From contig JAHWDD010000001.1 of assembly GCA_023897205.1 (NCBI GenBank), forward strand, positions 1,736,001 through 1,800,000: a stretch of DNA of 64,000 nucleotides. The letters run 5' to 3'. A program made the translations under genes and the position numbers. This DNA comes from Exophiala sp. HKRS030 (taxonomy: Eukaryota > Ascomycota > Eurotiomycetes > Chaetothyriales > Herpotrichiellaceae). The notes beneath the pieces are model-generated. The model worked only from the letters and a program-made list of their open reading frames with translations. It had not been told where the DNA came from and searched no databases. Below, in pieces: positions 1 through 10,799 of the stretch (the stretch's first letter is position 1; each line of letters begins with the position of its first letter).

Positions 1-700
1 AACGAAGGAGGGTGGTCAGTCGCTTTATATAAATCTTCGTGTGAAAAGGCAACAGCGGTGGATTAGGTCTGGATGGATCTAAAAGTTAGAGGATGGCAGC
101 AGCCTGAACGAAAAGCGAAAGGCTATCAAAGGCACAGTTGGAGCTGAGGGTTGGGACTGAAATTGTAATACCTTATAAAATGCGTGAACCGATGGTCAAC
201 GATAACTGTGGGTATATTATGTCTTTTTAAAAGATGGTTGATGAGGGCCTTACTAGGCAACTGAGCAAGTGCGCAACTCAGTGACTATCTGGAACTGAGA
301 CACTGGTCTTGTGCTGGAGTCGACAGACTTTGGTATGTTAGTTTTGACTTCGGCGTGTATATGGATTCTTGTGGATACGGTCGGGTCCAGGGTCCTCTCT
401 GCACAAGGCATGAATGTGATGAGTGGGAGTTGTAAATCTAGGAGTAGACTTCTGCATGCATGCGACGAAATTTTCAAGATATTGTTCTCCAGTTCTGTGC
501 GTGACTTCTCAGAAAGTCAAGAATCTTGGTGAATATTGACTTCGTTCAACCTGAAGACTGAAATGGTAGACTTGTGGATCGTCACTAGGCTGCTTCAAGA
601 GTAAATCTTCATGCCCCCGGAAGACGAAGTAATTGCCCATGAGGAGTGGAGCTTGGGCTACTGACTCTGGAATAATATTTCAACTGTAATGTTGAAATTT
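1..700. other. intergenic, no gene seen
   Basis: Only short, overlapping reading frames without recognisable motifs occur here. The right end is the 3' flank of the C6 regulator gene and carries a perfect 8-bp inverted repeat, ATTTCAAC/GTTGAAAT (677-684 and 691-698, 6-nt loop), just past its stop codon. It could form a small hairpin in the 3' UTR. Confidence 0.5.
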
Positions 701-2694
701 TCACTCTTCAAGACCAGGCCAAGCATTCATCCAGTCATCTGTCCCAGTCGATTGTTGGTGGTAGGAATAAGCAAAGATATCTTCCCAGTTGATCTCATTC
801 AGAGTATTGATGTCGAACCCTTCCTGATGTGCTGGAGGCTGTTGCTGGTCCGATATGAGAACTTTGAACTTATCGGCAAGATTGGTAAACAATTTCAGGA
901 CACCGTCAGCGTTTGGCCAATACTCGGACACTGCAGTCGCAATGGGAAAGACCCGTTCGAGATCTCTGACATGATTCAGTGCCACTAGTATGGCTCCATC
1001 GGTCATAGATCGTTGGGTTTCCTTGGAGAGGTAGATCGCCGCCGCAGTAAGAGCCATTACGCCTGTCGAATAGCACTGGTCGAGAACTTTGGTGGCGATC
1101 ATCGTCTCAAAGACAGAAAGAATAGCTCGTGCAGCACCACTGCACAATTCGGCGCAGTTAATGGAACCCAGTGCTAAATCCGGACCACTGTTATGCAAGC
1201 GGAAAAGATGTAGAACAACACAGTGATAATGAAGTTGCAGCTGTAACGACCAGAAGTCGGTGGTCATAGGGAGTCCTATTGCCCAATTTGCAAGTCTTGT
1301 CTGGAAAGCTTCCAGATCTAGTCGGGAATCCGTTTTGGGGTGACCTGGCGACGTCAATCGCAACATGTCCAGCACGATACAACACAGCTCAACGTTCCTT
1401 GCACAGTATTGGAGGTGCGGGGCGAGAGTACTCTGAGCGCCCTGGAAATCTTCAAAGTCTCTCGCATCCAGAGGTCCCTGGTCAAAATCCTCCAGGTGGA
1501 TCATAGACGGACGACCATGTTCCAGCGCTGACATGACCTCGACCTGGAACAGCGTCCACCATGTACGACGATAGAGGCGTCTATCCCTCCATGGCATTCG
1601 GTCCGGTGTGTCTGGGTCTGAAAGGATATTACGATGCATGCCTATGCCGTAAGCAGTACGACAGGCTACTCCGGACCAGTAATATCCATTCATGCTGACT
1701 GTATCTGCATTCTCGAGATGCCATGTGAACAATAGTGCAGCCGCGACGAGATGCTGCCGATCGTTCTCGTGGCGCAAATCAAAGAGCCACTTTCCCCTTT
1801 TAAAGAGGATTGATTTAAACGTGGATCTCGATCTTTTCACTTTGAGATGCTGGGATACGTGAGCGCCGACGAGCAAGATGGCGTAGAGAAGCAGAAGAGG
1901 CGTGTCGTCCTGTTCGTGGTCATACTTGGAGCGAAACTGTTCTTCATTGACAACGGGAAAAATAGGATGGATCTTGCCAAAAAAGGACTCAATCAATTCG
2001 TCTCTCAGCTCTTTGCTGAGTGGTGCGTAAATGTCCTGGGCTCCATCTCGAGCGGCAGACGGAATGTTCATTCGGCTCGTGAGCGGTGGTGAAGGATGGA
2101 CCTCAGGATGTGGATATACCAAGAAATGCCTGGAAGATTGGTCCAGGTTGATCAGATGACTCAGGTTGGACACTTTTGTCCCAATGTAGGCCAATCTCAT
2201 TCGATCCGACGTATCGAAAACATCCCATTTTGAAGAGGGCAGACCGTGCTGAAAGAATTGGGAAAGGCTACTCCGAACCAGTCCTTGAGCAGCCGAGACT
2301 TCGCTTTCAATACCTTCTTGAGACGCATTCGCGGACTGGTCTTCATCCCCAGCATGGTGATCGGAGCTCGTGCGACCGTGGACGACTGTTTCTGCTCCAT
2401 TGTGGTCGTTGCGGCCAGTAGCGGTCATCATCTTGCGCCGGATTGGACGTTTCCATGCCATTGTGAACCTGACCAAGACAGAGTCAGTAGGTCCCAACGG
2501 TCAAGTTGGTGACTGCGTCATGCGTTTGTGCTTTACCTGCATTCGATCGCGGCTCGTTTACAGGAGCTGCATGGCTCTTGATGCATCGAAGAACCTCTAA
2601 CCGAGTCACAACGGATTTTTCGACGTCTGCAGGTGTCACATGAATGCATCTGCTGTCGCCGAGGCGAGCTACTAGATGGTGACGAGACTGGCAT
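701..2694 (-). CDS. Zn2Cys6 fungal-specific transcription factor
   Basis: Two exons, 2694-2537 and 2468-701, encode about 641 residues. Exon 1 carries a complete binuclear zinc cluster with cysteines at 19, 22, 29, 42, 45 and 52 (C-x2-C-x6-C-x12-C-x2-C-x6-C); the 12-residue loop is long. The basic KRP stretch that normally follows the cluster comes right after the junction, which supports the 68-nt intron. A TAG stop lies just upstream in frame, so the ATG at 2694 is the first possible start. The rest matches the fungal_trans (PF04082-type) middle homology region, including a WWTLF segment and a GRPS motif typical of the fold. The product should be a nuclear DNA-binding regulator. It is divergent from the neighbouring dehydrogenase and may control the 3.5-12.9 kb genes, but its target is unknown. 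Confidence 0.9.
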
Positions 2695-3558
2695 ATTCTT
2701 CTAGTTCAGGCTGAGATACTGGACGGACATATCAGGACATGAGTGCAAGCGGCTTGATCGATTGTCCCCGACTTGCAATCATTGAAGCCACGAAAAGCTT
2801 CAAGTGTCTGACGAAACAGTTCATAAGTTTTGTTGGCGGAGATAGCTGTTATGTTTCTTGTCTGACAAAGTTATACAGTATCGGGCTGACTCACGTACCA
2901 TCGCACATGGGAACCTTCATTCTCAGTATCGAGATTGACAGAATTATTGCTGCCTCGTACCTGAAAGGGTCCTGGTGACCATGGATACCTGTACAAGTAG
3001 GTCTGCTGAAGTCATCCAAGGTCAATCACCTCTACAAACACTTCGCGGTGGTTGTGATCAGCGCCGAAACGTCGAGGATTAAATCATATTGTTACTGCAT
3101 GACATCACTTGGGTTCTCGGTTCATTTCTGCTTCATCGCTCTACATCTTCCGAACAAAGCATTCTGACTATCATCACCAGAGGTAACGAGGATATCCGAC
3201 TCTGAACAGCTCCGTCTGTCACCAGGGATGATCTAACAACCTTCTTCGGCCATGGAATGTCCAAGGATGGGTTCACCATTAACCATTTTCCTCGCAAGAG
3301 CCTCGACATCATGACTCGACTCCATGATCCGCTCAGTCAAGCTGGACTCTTTCACCGCACCAGTCACGCCTCTCGGATTTCATTTACCACATCATCAACA
3401 TTTCTCGAAAGGTTGGTGGACGTTTTGTCGTGACGTGAGTGTTTGACACACCAATACCGAGGTGTGCGAAGGCTCGGAGGCAGACAAGGAACGTTGCGCC
3501 AGTGTCATTACAGGACGCAATGCATGTAGAATGAACACATGGATCTCTGATCATTACA
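2695..3558. promoter_or_regulatory. divergent intergenic region
   Basis: About 860 bp lie between the starts of the C6 regulator (leftward) and the short-chain dehydrogenase (rightward), so this should hold both promoters. No coding potential is evident and I recognise no strong TATA box. If the dehydrogenase starts at 3760, the region extends to that point. Confidence 0.5.
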
Positions 3559-4803
3559 ATGATATCCCCTGTACTCGGCGTCGTGCATTATATCAACGGT
3601 CTTTCCCGTCCGTTGTGGTCGACCAGGCTGAACGTTCACACTTGTCGGTACTTATACCAACGTGTATACTTACCCTCGCAATTACGACGCCTCGCCATCC
3701 TTGAACCATTCAGTACATTCTCAACGAGCACAAGAATCCATTCCTCACGCCCTACAGTCATGGACGCCATCAGGTCCACGATCGCCGAGAACATGGGTGG
3801 CATTGCCCACAAGCTCGCCGACCCCAAGGACCAGTTCGACATCGACAAAGACGTCCCCGACCAGTCGGGCAAAGTTGCCCTGATCACCGGCGGCAGCGAG
3901 GGGATCGGGTACGCGACGGCCTACACACTCCTCAAAGCCAACATCTCCAAAGTCTTTATCGTGTCCATGTCGGAAGACGTGATCGATGAGGCAGTCGACA
4001 AGGTCAAGACGAACTTGGGTTCGGAATACTCTTCCAAAATCACCTGGATCCAGTGCGACATGTCGGACGTGGTCGCCGTGGCCCGGCTGGCCAAGCAAAT
4101 CCGCGACCAGACCGACCGACTTGACGTTCTCTGTCTCAACGCCGCACGGGGGATCATGACGTACCAGCTGACCGACTCGGGCATCGACAGGCACATGGCC
4201 ATCAACCACATCGCCCACGTCGCACTGACCTCGCACCTTTTGCCCTTGCTCAAGCAGACGGCGAGGGGCAAGGACGGCGACAACATCGTGCGGATCCAGA
4301 TCCAAGCGTCCAACGCCCACCAGGCGGCACCCGAGGACACCAAGTTCGCCTCGCTCGACGAACTCAACACCGACCTCGGCCCTCAGGCCCAGTACGGCCG
4401 GTCCAAACTCGCGGGCATCCTGTATGCGCGGTACCTCGACGCCCACCTGCACAAGGAGAACCCCAACATCCTCGTCAACGCGACGCACCCGGGGTTCGTG
4501 GAGACCAAAATGTCGGTCGACGACATCCACGAGCCGTACCCCACGGCCGGGTACGCCATGTCGGCAGCCATGAAACCCATCAAGAAGGACATCTGGATGG
4601 GCTGCGTGAGCACGGTGTACGCGGCGACCGCGACGACCAAGTCCGGGGAGTACGTCTGTCCGCCCGCCATCGCCGAGCCGGGCACTGAGTTGGCCCAGGA
4701 CGCGGAGTTGGGCGAGCAGTTGATGAAGCTGACGAGGGAGATTGTGAGGGAAAAGTTTGGCGGTGAGAGTGTCGAAAAGGGGTGTCCTTTGAAGGATTAT
4801 TAA
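3559..4803 (+). CDS. short-chain dehydrogenase/reductase, possible mitochondrial form
   Basis: Single exon. Two in-frame starts are plausible: ATG 3559 (414 aa) or ATG 3760 (347 aa). The shorter product fits the usual length of fungal retinol-dehydrogenase/WWOX-like SDRs. Numbered from 3760, the NAD(P)-binding TGGSEGIG is at 43-50, an LNAA segment follows, and the catalytic YxxxK is Y212/K216. The 67-residue extension of the longer form has eight Arg, one Glu and no Asp, and ends in a Ser/Thr/Arg-rich stretch like a mitochondrial presequence. Dual targeting from two starts is possible. Codons end mostly in C or G, suggesting strong expression. It faces the DUF2231 gene across a short convergent gap. 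The substrate is unknown. Confidence 0.88.
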   Translation: MISPVLGVVHYINGLSRPLWSTRLNVHTCRYLYQRVYLPSQLRRLAILEPFSTFSTSTRIHSSRPTVMDAIRSTIAENMGGIAHKLADPKDQFDIDKDVPDQSGKVALITGGSEGIGYATAYTLLKANISKVFIVSMSEDVIDEAVDKVKTNLGSEYSSKITWIQCDMSDVVAVARLAKQIRDQTDRLDVLCLNAARGIMTYQLTDSGIDRHMAINHIAHVALTSHLLPLLKQTARGKDGDNIVRIQIQASNAHQAAPEDTKFASLDELNTDLGPQAQYGRSKLAGILYARYLDAHLHKENPNILVNATHPGFVETKMSVDDIHEPYPTAGYAMSAAMKPIKKDIWMGCVSTVYAATATTKSGEYVCPPAIAEPGTELAQDAELGEQLMKLTREIVREKFGGESVEKGCPLKDY

Positions 4804-5214
4804 GTACCTGGTAACATCTTCCCGACATCGTACGAGAATCAACCTAGGTAGGTAAACTTCTGCTCTTTCTCTCTCTGTAGGTATCAAGAGTGCGGAGGAA
4901 ATGAAGTGAACTTTTTGAATCTGATTAGAATTGCATACTTTGCAGAAAATATCCTTAACCAAATACATGATCGAAGTGGCATTTTGCACACACACAATGA
5001 AGTTCTCTTTCACCTGGCACCATGAATAGGTATTGCCCAAGCTGTCTCGAACACTATCATTGCTATCCTTCACCGTCTTCTCGAAGCACTCTCTCTGCGA
5101 CCCCTTTTCCACCCGTACTCCATTGAAACCTCTTCTTTCTTTCACCCTTCACCCACCTACCCACCCAAACAAGCCTCCACCGTCTCAAAAACCCAACTTC
5201 TCGAATTAAATCCC
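4804..5214. other. convergent 3' flank
   Basis: No gene seen between the stop codons of the dehydrogenase and the DUF2231 gene. The stretch contains AACCTAGGTAGGTA at 4841-4854, a word type that recurs in other intergenic regions of the window, and pyrimidine-rich tracts (TTTCTCTCTC near 4868). Confidence 0.5.
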
Positions 5215-6034
5215 TTACTCGAACTTCTTTCTGCCCAGATGCAACCCGACGCCATGGTTGTACACCAAGGTGCCACCGATCTTGGCCCCGATCATCAACA
5301 GTGGCAACAAGACGGCGCTAATGAGCATGTTTGTCTGGTTGGGGATCTTGCCCGGGTTTGGCGCGGCGTCCTTATCCTTCCGGAGGTACCAGCTGTACAG
5401 GTTCGCAACGAAGACGATGTCGTTGAGGATTGCGTGTGTGATCCCAGCCTTGATGCGTGGCACCATGGTGCTCTTTTGTTTGCCTTGAACGTCCTTCTCC
5501 CACGGGCCACCGTTCTTGCTGATCATGCCGATCAGCTGCTTGTTCCCGGACATGATGGCTGGCACGGTGGTGATGAGGCCGGCGCACAGGAGGAAGTACG
5601 ACAGACGCGTCATGTCGAGCAGGGTCGCGGCCGAGCCGAAGCGGCTGGTGAGGAACTCGGGCTTAACGTAAACGGCCGTTAAGGCGTAGAGGATGTCGAG
5701 ACCCCAGGCGAGCGTGTTGAAGGCGATGGGGAAATGAATGAGGGCTGGATGGGCGGGGTGGCTGCGCAGTCACGACAAAAAAGTGTCAGCTAGCACTAGA
5801 GAAAAGAATCCCATGCATTCGCATATTGGGGGAGGATAATGGGTGCAAAGACAAAACATGTCATGAAGCGTTTCTGATGTTCGTCTGGGAAATTGTAGAG
5901 AGCGACAGACAATAGACGGGCTGAGGGATGGTTGTAGAGAGAGCATCAAAGCCTACTTACTCGGAGTTGAACTCAGGTACAGGCTCGCCGACCTTGTGAG
6001 CAAACTTGCTCTGGACGGTAGTTGAGTAGACCAT
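5215..6034 (-). CDS. DUF2231-family integral membrane protein
   Basis: Two exons, 6034-5961 and 5761-5215, give 206 residues. The junction (donor GTAAGTAGG, acceptor TGCGCAG) places the conserved HPALIHFPIAF segment right after a short soluble N-terminus. That segment and about four hydrophobic stretches fit the DUF2231 (PF09990) membrane family. The 198-nt intron is long for this window. The C-terminus is basic (GRKKFE). No catalytic residues are recognisable and the role is unknown. It lies between a dehydrogenase and the amine oxidase fusion, but that alone does not tie it to their pathway. Confidence 0.85.
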
Positions 6035-6659
6035 GGTGCTGGGAGAATCAAATGGTGATGGAATTTGAGAAGTCTGCGAAGATGAAGGGGAAAAAAAAGA
6101 GTGTGAGGTCGTGATGTGTGTGTGTGAGAAAGAGTGTACGGAATAGAATACGTGTTGTAAGCCCAGGTCAATAATACAGAATATACTCCGTATCTTTATA
6201 TTTAGAAAGAAAAAAGGAGCCGCGGGCTGCTACTAACGCGGAGTCCGATTGAGGGATGCGCGACTGCCTGGTAATTCTAGCACAATGATAGGACAATAAT
6301 TTACCGTATGAGAAGAGAATATCTGGTAATTTCCCCTGTAAATCCGTTCGTAAGTACAAGTACTCCGTAAAGGCGTAATCCGTAAAGGCGTAATCCGTCC
6401 CTCGGGCACCTACAATAGGGTATCTAACGCCTAGACTGGTGCCCTAAGACCCAAACATTACCCAATCATGGAAGAGTCAGAGGTAAGCAAAACACTTTGT
6501 CATCAACATCAGGCCTTTACTACCAGTAGGTAAGGTATATAGGTGTAAGTACCTTTCTCATGAACACTACATATACCGCGAATACCACGAGTACTCAATA
6601 CTTAGGGATGCATCTACGTACTCGACTTTCGATCCTGCTATCAACCCCAAAAATACCTA
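6035..6659. other. intergenic with short repeats
   Basis: No gene seen. This A+T-rich stretch carries a 15-bp tandem repeat (6364-6398), several TACTCCGTA-like words, and a spaced inverted repeat GGGCACC/GGTGCCC (6404-6410 and 6438-6444). It may be the trace of a small mobile element, but no complete terminal repeats or target-site duplication were found. Confidence 0.4.
6364..6398. repeat. 15-bp tandem repeat, about 2.3 copies
   Basis: The unit TCCGTAAAGGCGTAA occurs twice in perfect tandem (6364-6378 and 6379-6393), followed by a partial third copy. It is intergenic, upstream of the DUF2231 gene and downstream of the amine oxidase fusion. Confidence 0.85.
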
Positions 6660-8546
6660 CTACAATTTTGCCTTGCCGAGAGCAGCCATAACCTCCTGAG
6701 CACCTCTGTCTCCCGACCGGACTGCTCCATCCATATATCCCTTCCATTCATACGCCGTCTCGGTGCCAATGAAATGAAGCTTCCCATGCGTCGATCTCAA
6801 CGCATGATCATACTTGGTCATGATCCCAGGAGGTGAAGCGGGACAAGGACACCCCTGAGCCCACTGATCCTTTGCCCATTCATGCTCCGTGACCGCAAGT
6901 GGTTCTGGTACCTCATCAACGTACGGTCCAAACATTCTCTTCAGATGTTCCAGGACCGCTTTGAATCTCTCTTGCTGCGTGAGAAGAGACACCTTGCGAC
7001 CAAAGTCGCCATTCGTGAAGCAGGTGAGCGTGTACGAGCCGTACTTGTCGTTGCTGGAATCTCGACACGTCGTGATCGGACCCTTGAACGACATCACAGC
7101 GCCCGAAAGTCCCGACTTGCGCCACCAGGGTTCCGAGTACGCCACCATGACCTTCAGGGTGTATCCGAGGACATTGCCCTTGCCTAGCTCTGCTTTGGCT
7201 TCGGGTAAAGGTGGCTCGAATGTGATCTCCTTGTACAGGGGCGTCGGGACGGAAATGATGACTCGTTGGCACTTGAAGTCCCCCCGTCCAGCGGACACAT
7301 AGACACCCTCTGGAGTCTGCGAGATGCGGCGGACTGGGGAATCCAAAACCACGGAGCCAGGTGTGAGCAGCTTCGCCAACTCGATGGACATCGATTGCGT
7401 TCCTAATCATTGCGAGTAAAAAGTGTCAGTTTACTGGTTTCTTCTTCACGCCCACCATCAGAACATACCTCTGACGAATCTCAGATGCTGGCCTCCATTC
7501 TTGAAATCCGACCTCATCAGCAAAAGACCTCCTCCACTCTTGCAGTAATTCAAAAAGTACAGAGCGCTCATCTCGGACGGCTCGAGACCCAACATGGCTC
7601 GCGTCCACAGCTTCACTGAAGCCAATGCAGTCTCGGAGCTTATCTCCTTCTTGCACCATTCCTCCAGGGTCATCTTGTCGTACTTGCCACCGGTACCGAC
7701 GGGGTCGTGTATGTCTAGCTGTTGACACAGCTTCTCAAACAGTTCGCGCACGTACACCAGACTCTCCACGCCGTTGGGCTCTGCCATGGCTTGGGGGGTC
7801 CCTCCGTATTCGAAAAGCCCCAAGCCGCCTCCGATGTCCTCCTGGATGATGTTGCCCTCGGTCCTCTGCGTCACGAGTTCCAACCCCAGGGACTTTGCCA
7901 GCGCGTAGATCTCGCTTTGATTGGTGTCGTTGATCCAAGCAGCTCCGACGTCCTGGAATTTGCCCTGTCCCAGCGGGTCGACAGACCACGTCTTGCCGCC
8001 GACTCGGTCTCTGGCTTCGACCACTACGCACGAGACACCGGCCTTTTGGAGGTTGTAGGCCGCTTTGAGTCCGGACAGCCCTGCCCCGACGATGACCACT
8101 TCGGTCGTCCGCAACGGCTCCTGACGGACGGCGGCGTACGCCTCGATCTCGAATTTATACTCCGGGTTGGCGAGGGCCGGGACGGGAACCAGCGTCGTCG
8201 CAGGTCGATGCCCGTTCAGGAACGCCTTGACGTGTTTCGTGTGTCGGCGGTTGTTCGGGTCGTAGTCGACAATGTAGTAGACCAGTTTGTACACGTCGGT
8301 GACTTTGGCACCCGCAGCTTCGAGGCAGCGGCCTAGATTCGTCATGGCGAGAGCAATCTGCTCGTCGATGTCCTTGGGGACTCGTCCACTCTCGTCCGCC
8401 CCGACTTGGCCGGCCGTTGCGACGACTCGCGAAGCTCCGGTGGACGTCGCGACGTGAGAGAAGACCGGACGTGAGTCGAACAGTCTATGAGGGTCGATTG
8501 TGTGCACACTGGGCGGCATTTTGTCCGACGAAGAAGACGGAGACAT
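6660..8546 (-). CDS. RidA-domain/FAD amine oxidase fusion (aminopolyol amine oxidase-like)
   Basis: Two exons, 8546-7469 and 7402-6660 (66-nt intron), encode about 606 residues; ATG 8519 is an alternative start. Residues about 20-140 form a RidA/YjgF domain. The rest is a flavin amine oxidase with the dinucleotide-binding VIVGAGLSGL (151-160), EARDRVGGK (177-185), and the C-terminal FAD-binding GTETAYEWKGYMDGA. Cys544, six residues before PPG, aligns by eye with the cysteine that binds flavin covalently in mammalian MAO. Thr117 sits where bacterial RidA has its key Arg105; the following Glu is kept. The same order and length are known for the aminopolyol amine oxidase of Exophiala, which deaminates hydrolysed fumonisin. 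Expected chemistry is amine to imine plus H2O2, then imine hydrolysis. The substrate here is unproven. Confidence 0.93.
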
Positions 8547-9294
8547 TCTTGTCTGGCTCTCAACTTTTCCTCGCTGTCTACACGCGTACAAACGGTTGGT
8601 AGTGTGGTAGTGAAATTGTAGGAATTTCACCAACAAACCTCTCTCTACATGTACTTCGTTTCCAAGCACGGATATGCACGACTTTATCAAGTTGCCAACC
8701 GCTTTGCCCTCGAGCTGAGCCCCCGAATGCTTACTCACGTTGGACCCCCTCGCATCTCAACTTTCTTCGCCCAATCAGTTCTCGTAGAAAGATGCGGAGA
8801 TCGGCTGTGGACTCTCGGAACTCGCAGATAAAAGTTCGGTGCCGCTACATACCTAGGTAGCCTTTCGCTTCCGAACGCAAAACGGGTACGCCGAACACGA
8901 GGCGATTGATAGGTCAAAAGGGAAGAGGTTCTTGGAAGGGAAAGTCATGCCGTGAAATGCCCTCTTCCGTGGTCCAAAGGTCATCAATCGTAATAGGTAT
9001 GTAACAAGGCGCGAGCAACTACAGCAGCATATCTACATACAGAAAAGACGAGTCCCCGTATGAGTGCTACGTGGGCTACATTGTGTGAAGATGACGAGAA
9101 ATGTCAAAAAGAACAGACCGATACAGAAGAAGATTTATACAGGGCACGAGATGCTTGATAACCCTGCCTGACCAAGTACTCAGTAACAGGATCGCTTGCT
9201 CGCACCGCCTTCTCTTCTTTGTTGAGTGTGAGCGTGAGTCTCTCTCTCTTTTTTTTTCTCTTTCTTTGATTTTTTCATGCTAGGTTTTTGTGTT
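8547..9294. other. amine oxidase promoter and reductase 3' flank
   Basis: Both neighbours run leftward, so this stretch holds the amine oxidase promoter and the 3' end of the reductase gene. No gene seen. TACCTAGGTAG occurs at 8850-8860 and a long T/C tract lies near 9240-9277. Confidence 0.5.
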
Positions 9295-10326
9295 TCATAT
9301 GCCCCGTTCCTCCATCTCAACAGCCTGCTTCACAAAGTCGACGACCGAAGTGCGGAACGTCCTATACGACTTGATCCCCAAGTCTCTCGCGGCTTCCTCG
9401 CCGTCGAGGTTACACGTCTCGTCGAATTCCTGGGGTTTGCCGTACTTTACGACCCGCTCCTTGCCCCAGTCGAACTCTTCCGCGATGATGTCGGCGGCCA
9501 TCGTGTACGTGTACCTCTCCGGCGCCGCTATGGTGTACCTCTTGTTTCTACATTCGGGTCGGAGCAGCGCCTCGACATGAGCGAGGGCGAGGTCCCGGAC
9601 GTCGATGCAGAACGTGATCCCTTCTGGGATCCCTTGGCCACTCGCGACCTGCCACAGCGCGTCGCTCGTCTCGTTGAGCTCCGACAAGTTCGCTACCGGA
9701 TGTCTCATCGGACCAAACACCATGGGTGGACATAGAGTAACGATGTCAAAATGGGGCTTTTGGGTATTCACAAAGTTCCAAGCCTCCAGCTCTGCGAACT
9801 TCTTGGACCCTCGGTAGGCAAGGACGGGACTGGTTTTGGGGTCGATGGATTCCTCGTAAGACTGAGGGTTCCAGTCCTTGCCCGTGTAGGTGAACCTTGT
9901 CGATTCTTTCCGGTCGATGTCGATGACTGCGGCAAACGATGAAGTGATGACGATACGTTTGACTGATGGTTCTCCGGCGGCCGCGTGGAGCACGGACTTG
10001 ACGCCCTGGATGGCAGGGAGAACCACGTCCTTCTCATTGTCCCTGGGCTTGAAGCTCAATGGACTGGCGAGGTGCACGATACCGTCGATGCCCCCCTTGA
10101 CCGCGTCCGCAAATGAAGAAGACGACCCCGTAAAATCGGCGACTTGGACAAAGTCAAGCTGGTCGGCGTACTTCGGACGTGCGTCCTGCATCTGCCGTGC
10201 CTTTTGCATGTTTCTGGCTGCTCCCCTGACCTTGCAGCCACGTTCGAGCAAGAGATCCACGACGTGAGCGCCGATGAATCCCGTCGCGCCCGTGACCAGG
10301 ACATATGGCTGCTTGTTAGCACTCAT
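9295..10326 (-). CDS. extended SDR, GRE2/dihydroflavonol reductase-like
   Basis: An uninterrupted 343-residue reading frame opens at a clear ATG. The N-terminal NADPH-binding TGATGFIG (12-19) and catalytic YRGSK (Y171, K175), with Ser129/130 upstream, place it in the extended short-chain dehydrogenases related to yeast Gre2 (methylglyoxal/isovaleraldehyde reductase) and dihydroflavonol 4-reductase. It would reduce an aldehyde or ketone with NADPH in the cytosol. It is transcribed in the same direction as the amine oxidase fusion, 748 bp away, and divergently from the dioxygenase gene. A role in reducing the carbonyl product of the oxidase is attractive but is inference. Confidence 0.92.
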   Translation of the reverse strand: MSANKQPYVLVTGATGFIGAHVVDLLLERGCKVRGAARNMQKARQMQDARPKYADQLDFVQVADFTGSSSSFADAVKGGIDGIVHLASPLSFKPRDNEKDVVLPAIQGVKSVLHAAAGEPSVKRIVITSSFAAVIDIDRKESTRFTYTGKDWNPQSYEESIDPKTSPVLAYRGSKKFAELEAWNFVNTQKPHFDIVTLCPPMVFGPMRHPVANLSELNETSDALWQVASGQGIPEGITFCIDVRDLALAHVEALLRPECRNKRYTIAAPERYTYTMAADIIAEEFDWGKERVVKYGKPQEFDETCNLDGEEAARDLGIKSYRTFRTSVVDFVKQAVEMEERGI

Positions 10327-10799
10327 CGTTTGTCTGGGAATCTTCTAGGCCTGATCTATCTGTGTTTCAAGGAACAATCCCCCGAGACTTTCTTAAAGCG
10401 AAAAAACCCCATTTCCAAAGGGCCACGCAAGGCAACGCCCTGGCCTAAAGTAGCTCTCTTGCGACACGGGCTCCGGTGGAAGATGCTTTTTCTCTTGCGT
10501 GGGGCAGAATCGGAGGTGGATGAAGCGAGGGATGTGAGCATTGTGGGGTTGAACAGTAATCACAGCCACGGTGGCTGACGCTTATAACACAATAGCCCCC
10601 CAATGCCGCGTCACCGCCACAGGCATCAACCATGCACTTGAATACGCATTTTGTTCTTCTCATTCAGTTTAGGCCTCGTCCTTCCTTTCCCATTTTGGAC
10701 CATCCTGACTGGTATCCTTTACTTAAAGCAGTGGTAGTCTGCCTGGTAATCCAAAATTCTGCTACATCCTCGAGATGAGCAGAAGGTGGACGATCCCAA
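10327..10799. promoter_or_regulatory. divergent promoter region, reductase/dioxygenase
   Basis: About 470 bp separate the start codons of two oppositely oriented enzyme genes and should contain both promoters, possibly shared. No coding potential or certain binding site is visible. Confidence 0.5.

Noticed and set aside
3745..5145. 466-codon antisense reading frame opposite the short-chain dehydrogenase
   Set aside because: It mirrors a gene with strong C/G-ending codons, which removes antisense stops. Its translation is Val/Gly/Arg-rich without a motif, while the sense strand has all SDR motifs.
6160..6460. Miniature inverted-repeat transposon
   Set aside because: Only a 15-bp tandem repeat and loose 7-bp inverted words are present; no paired terminal repeats with a target-site duplication.
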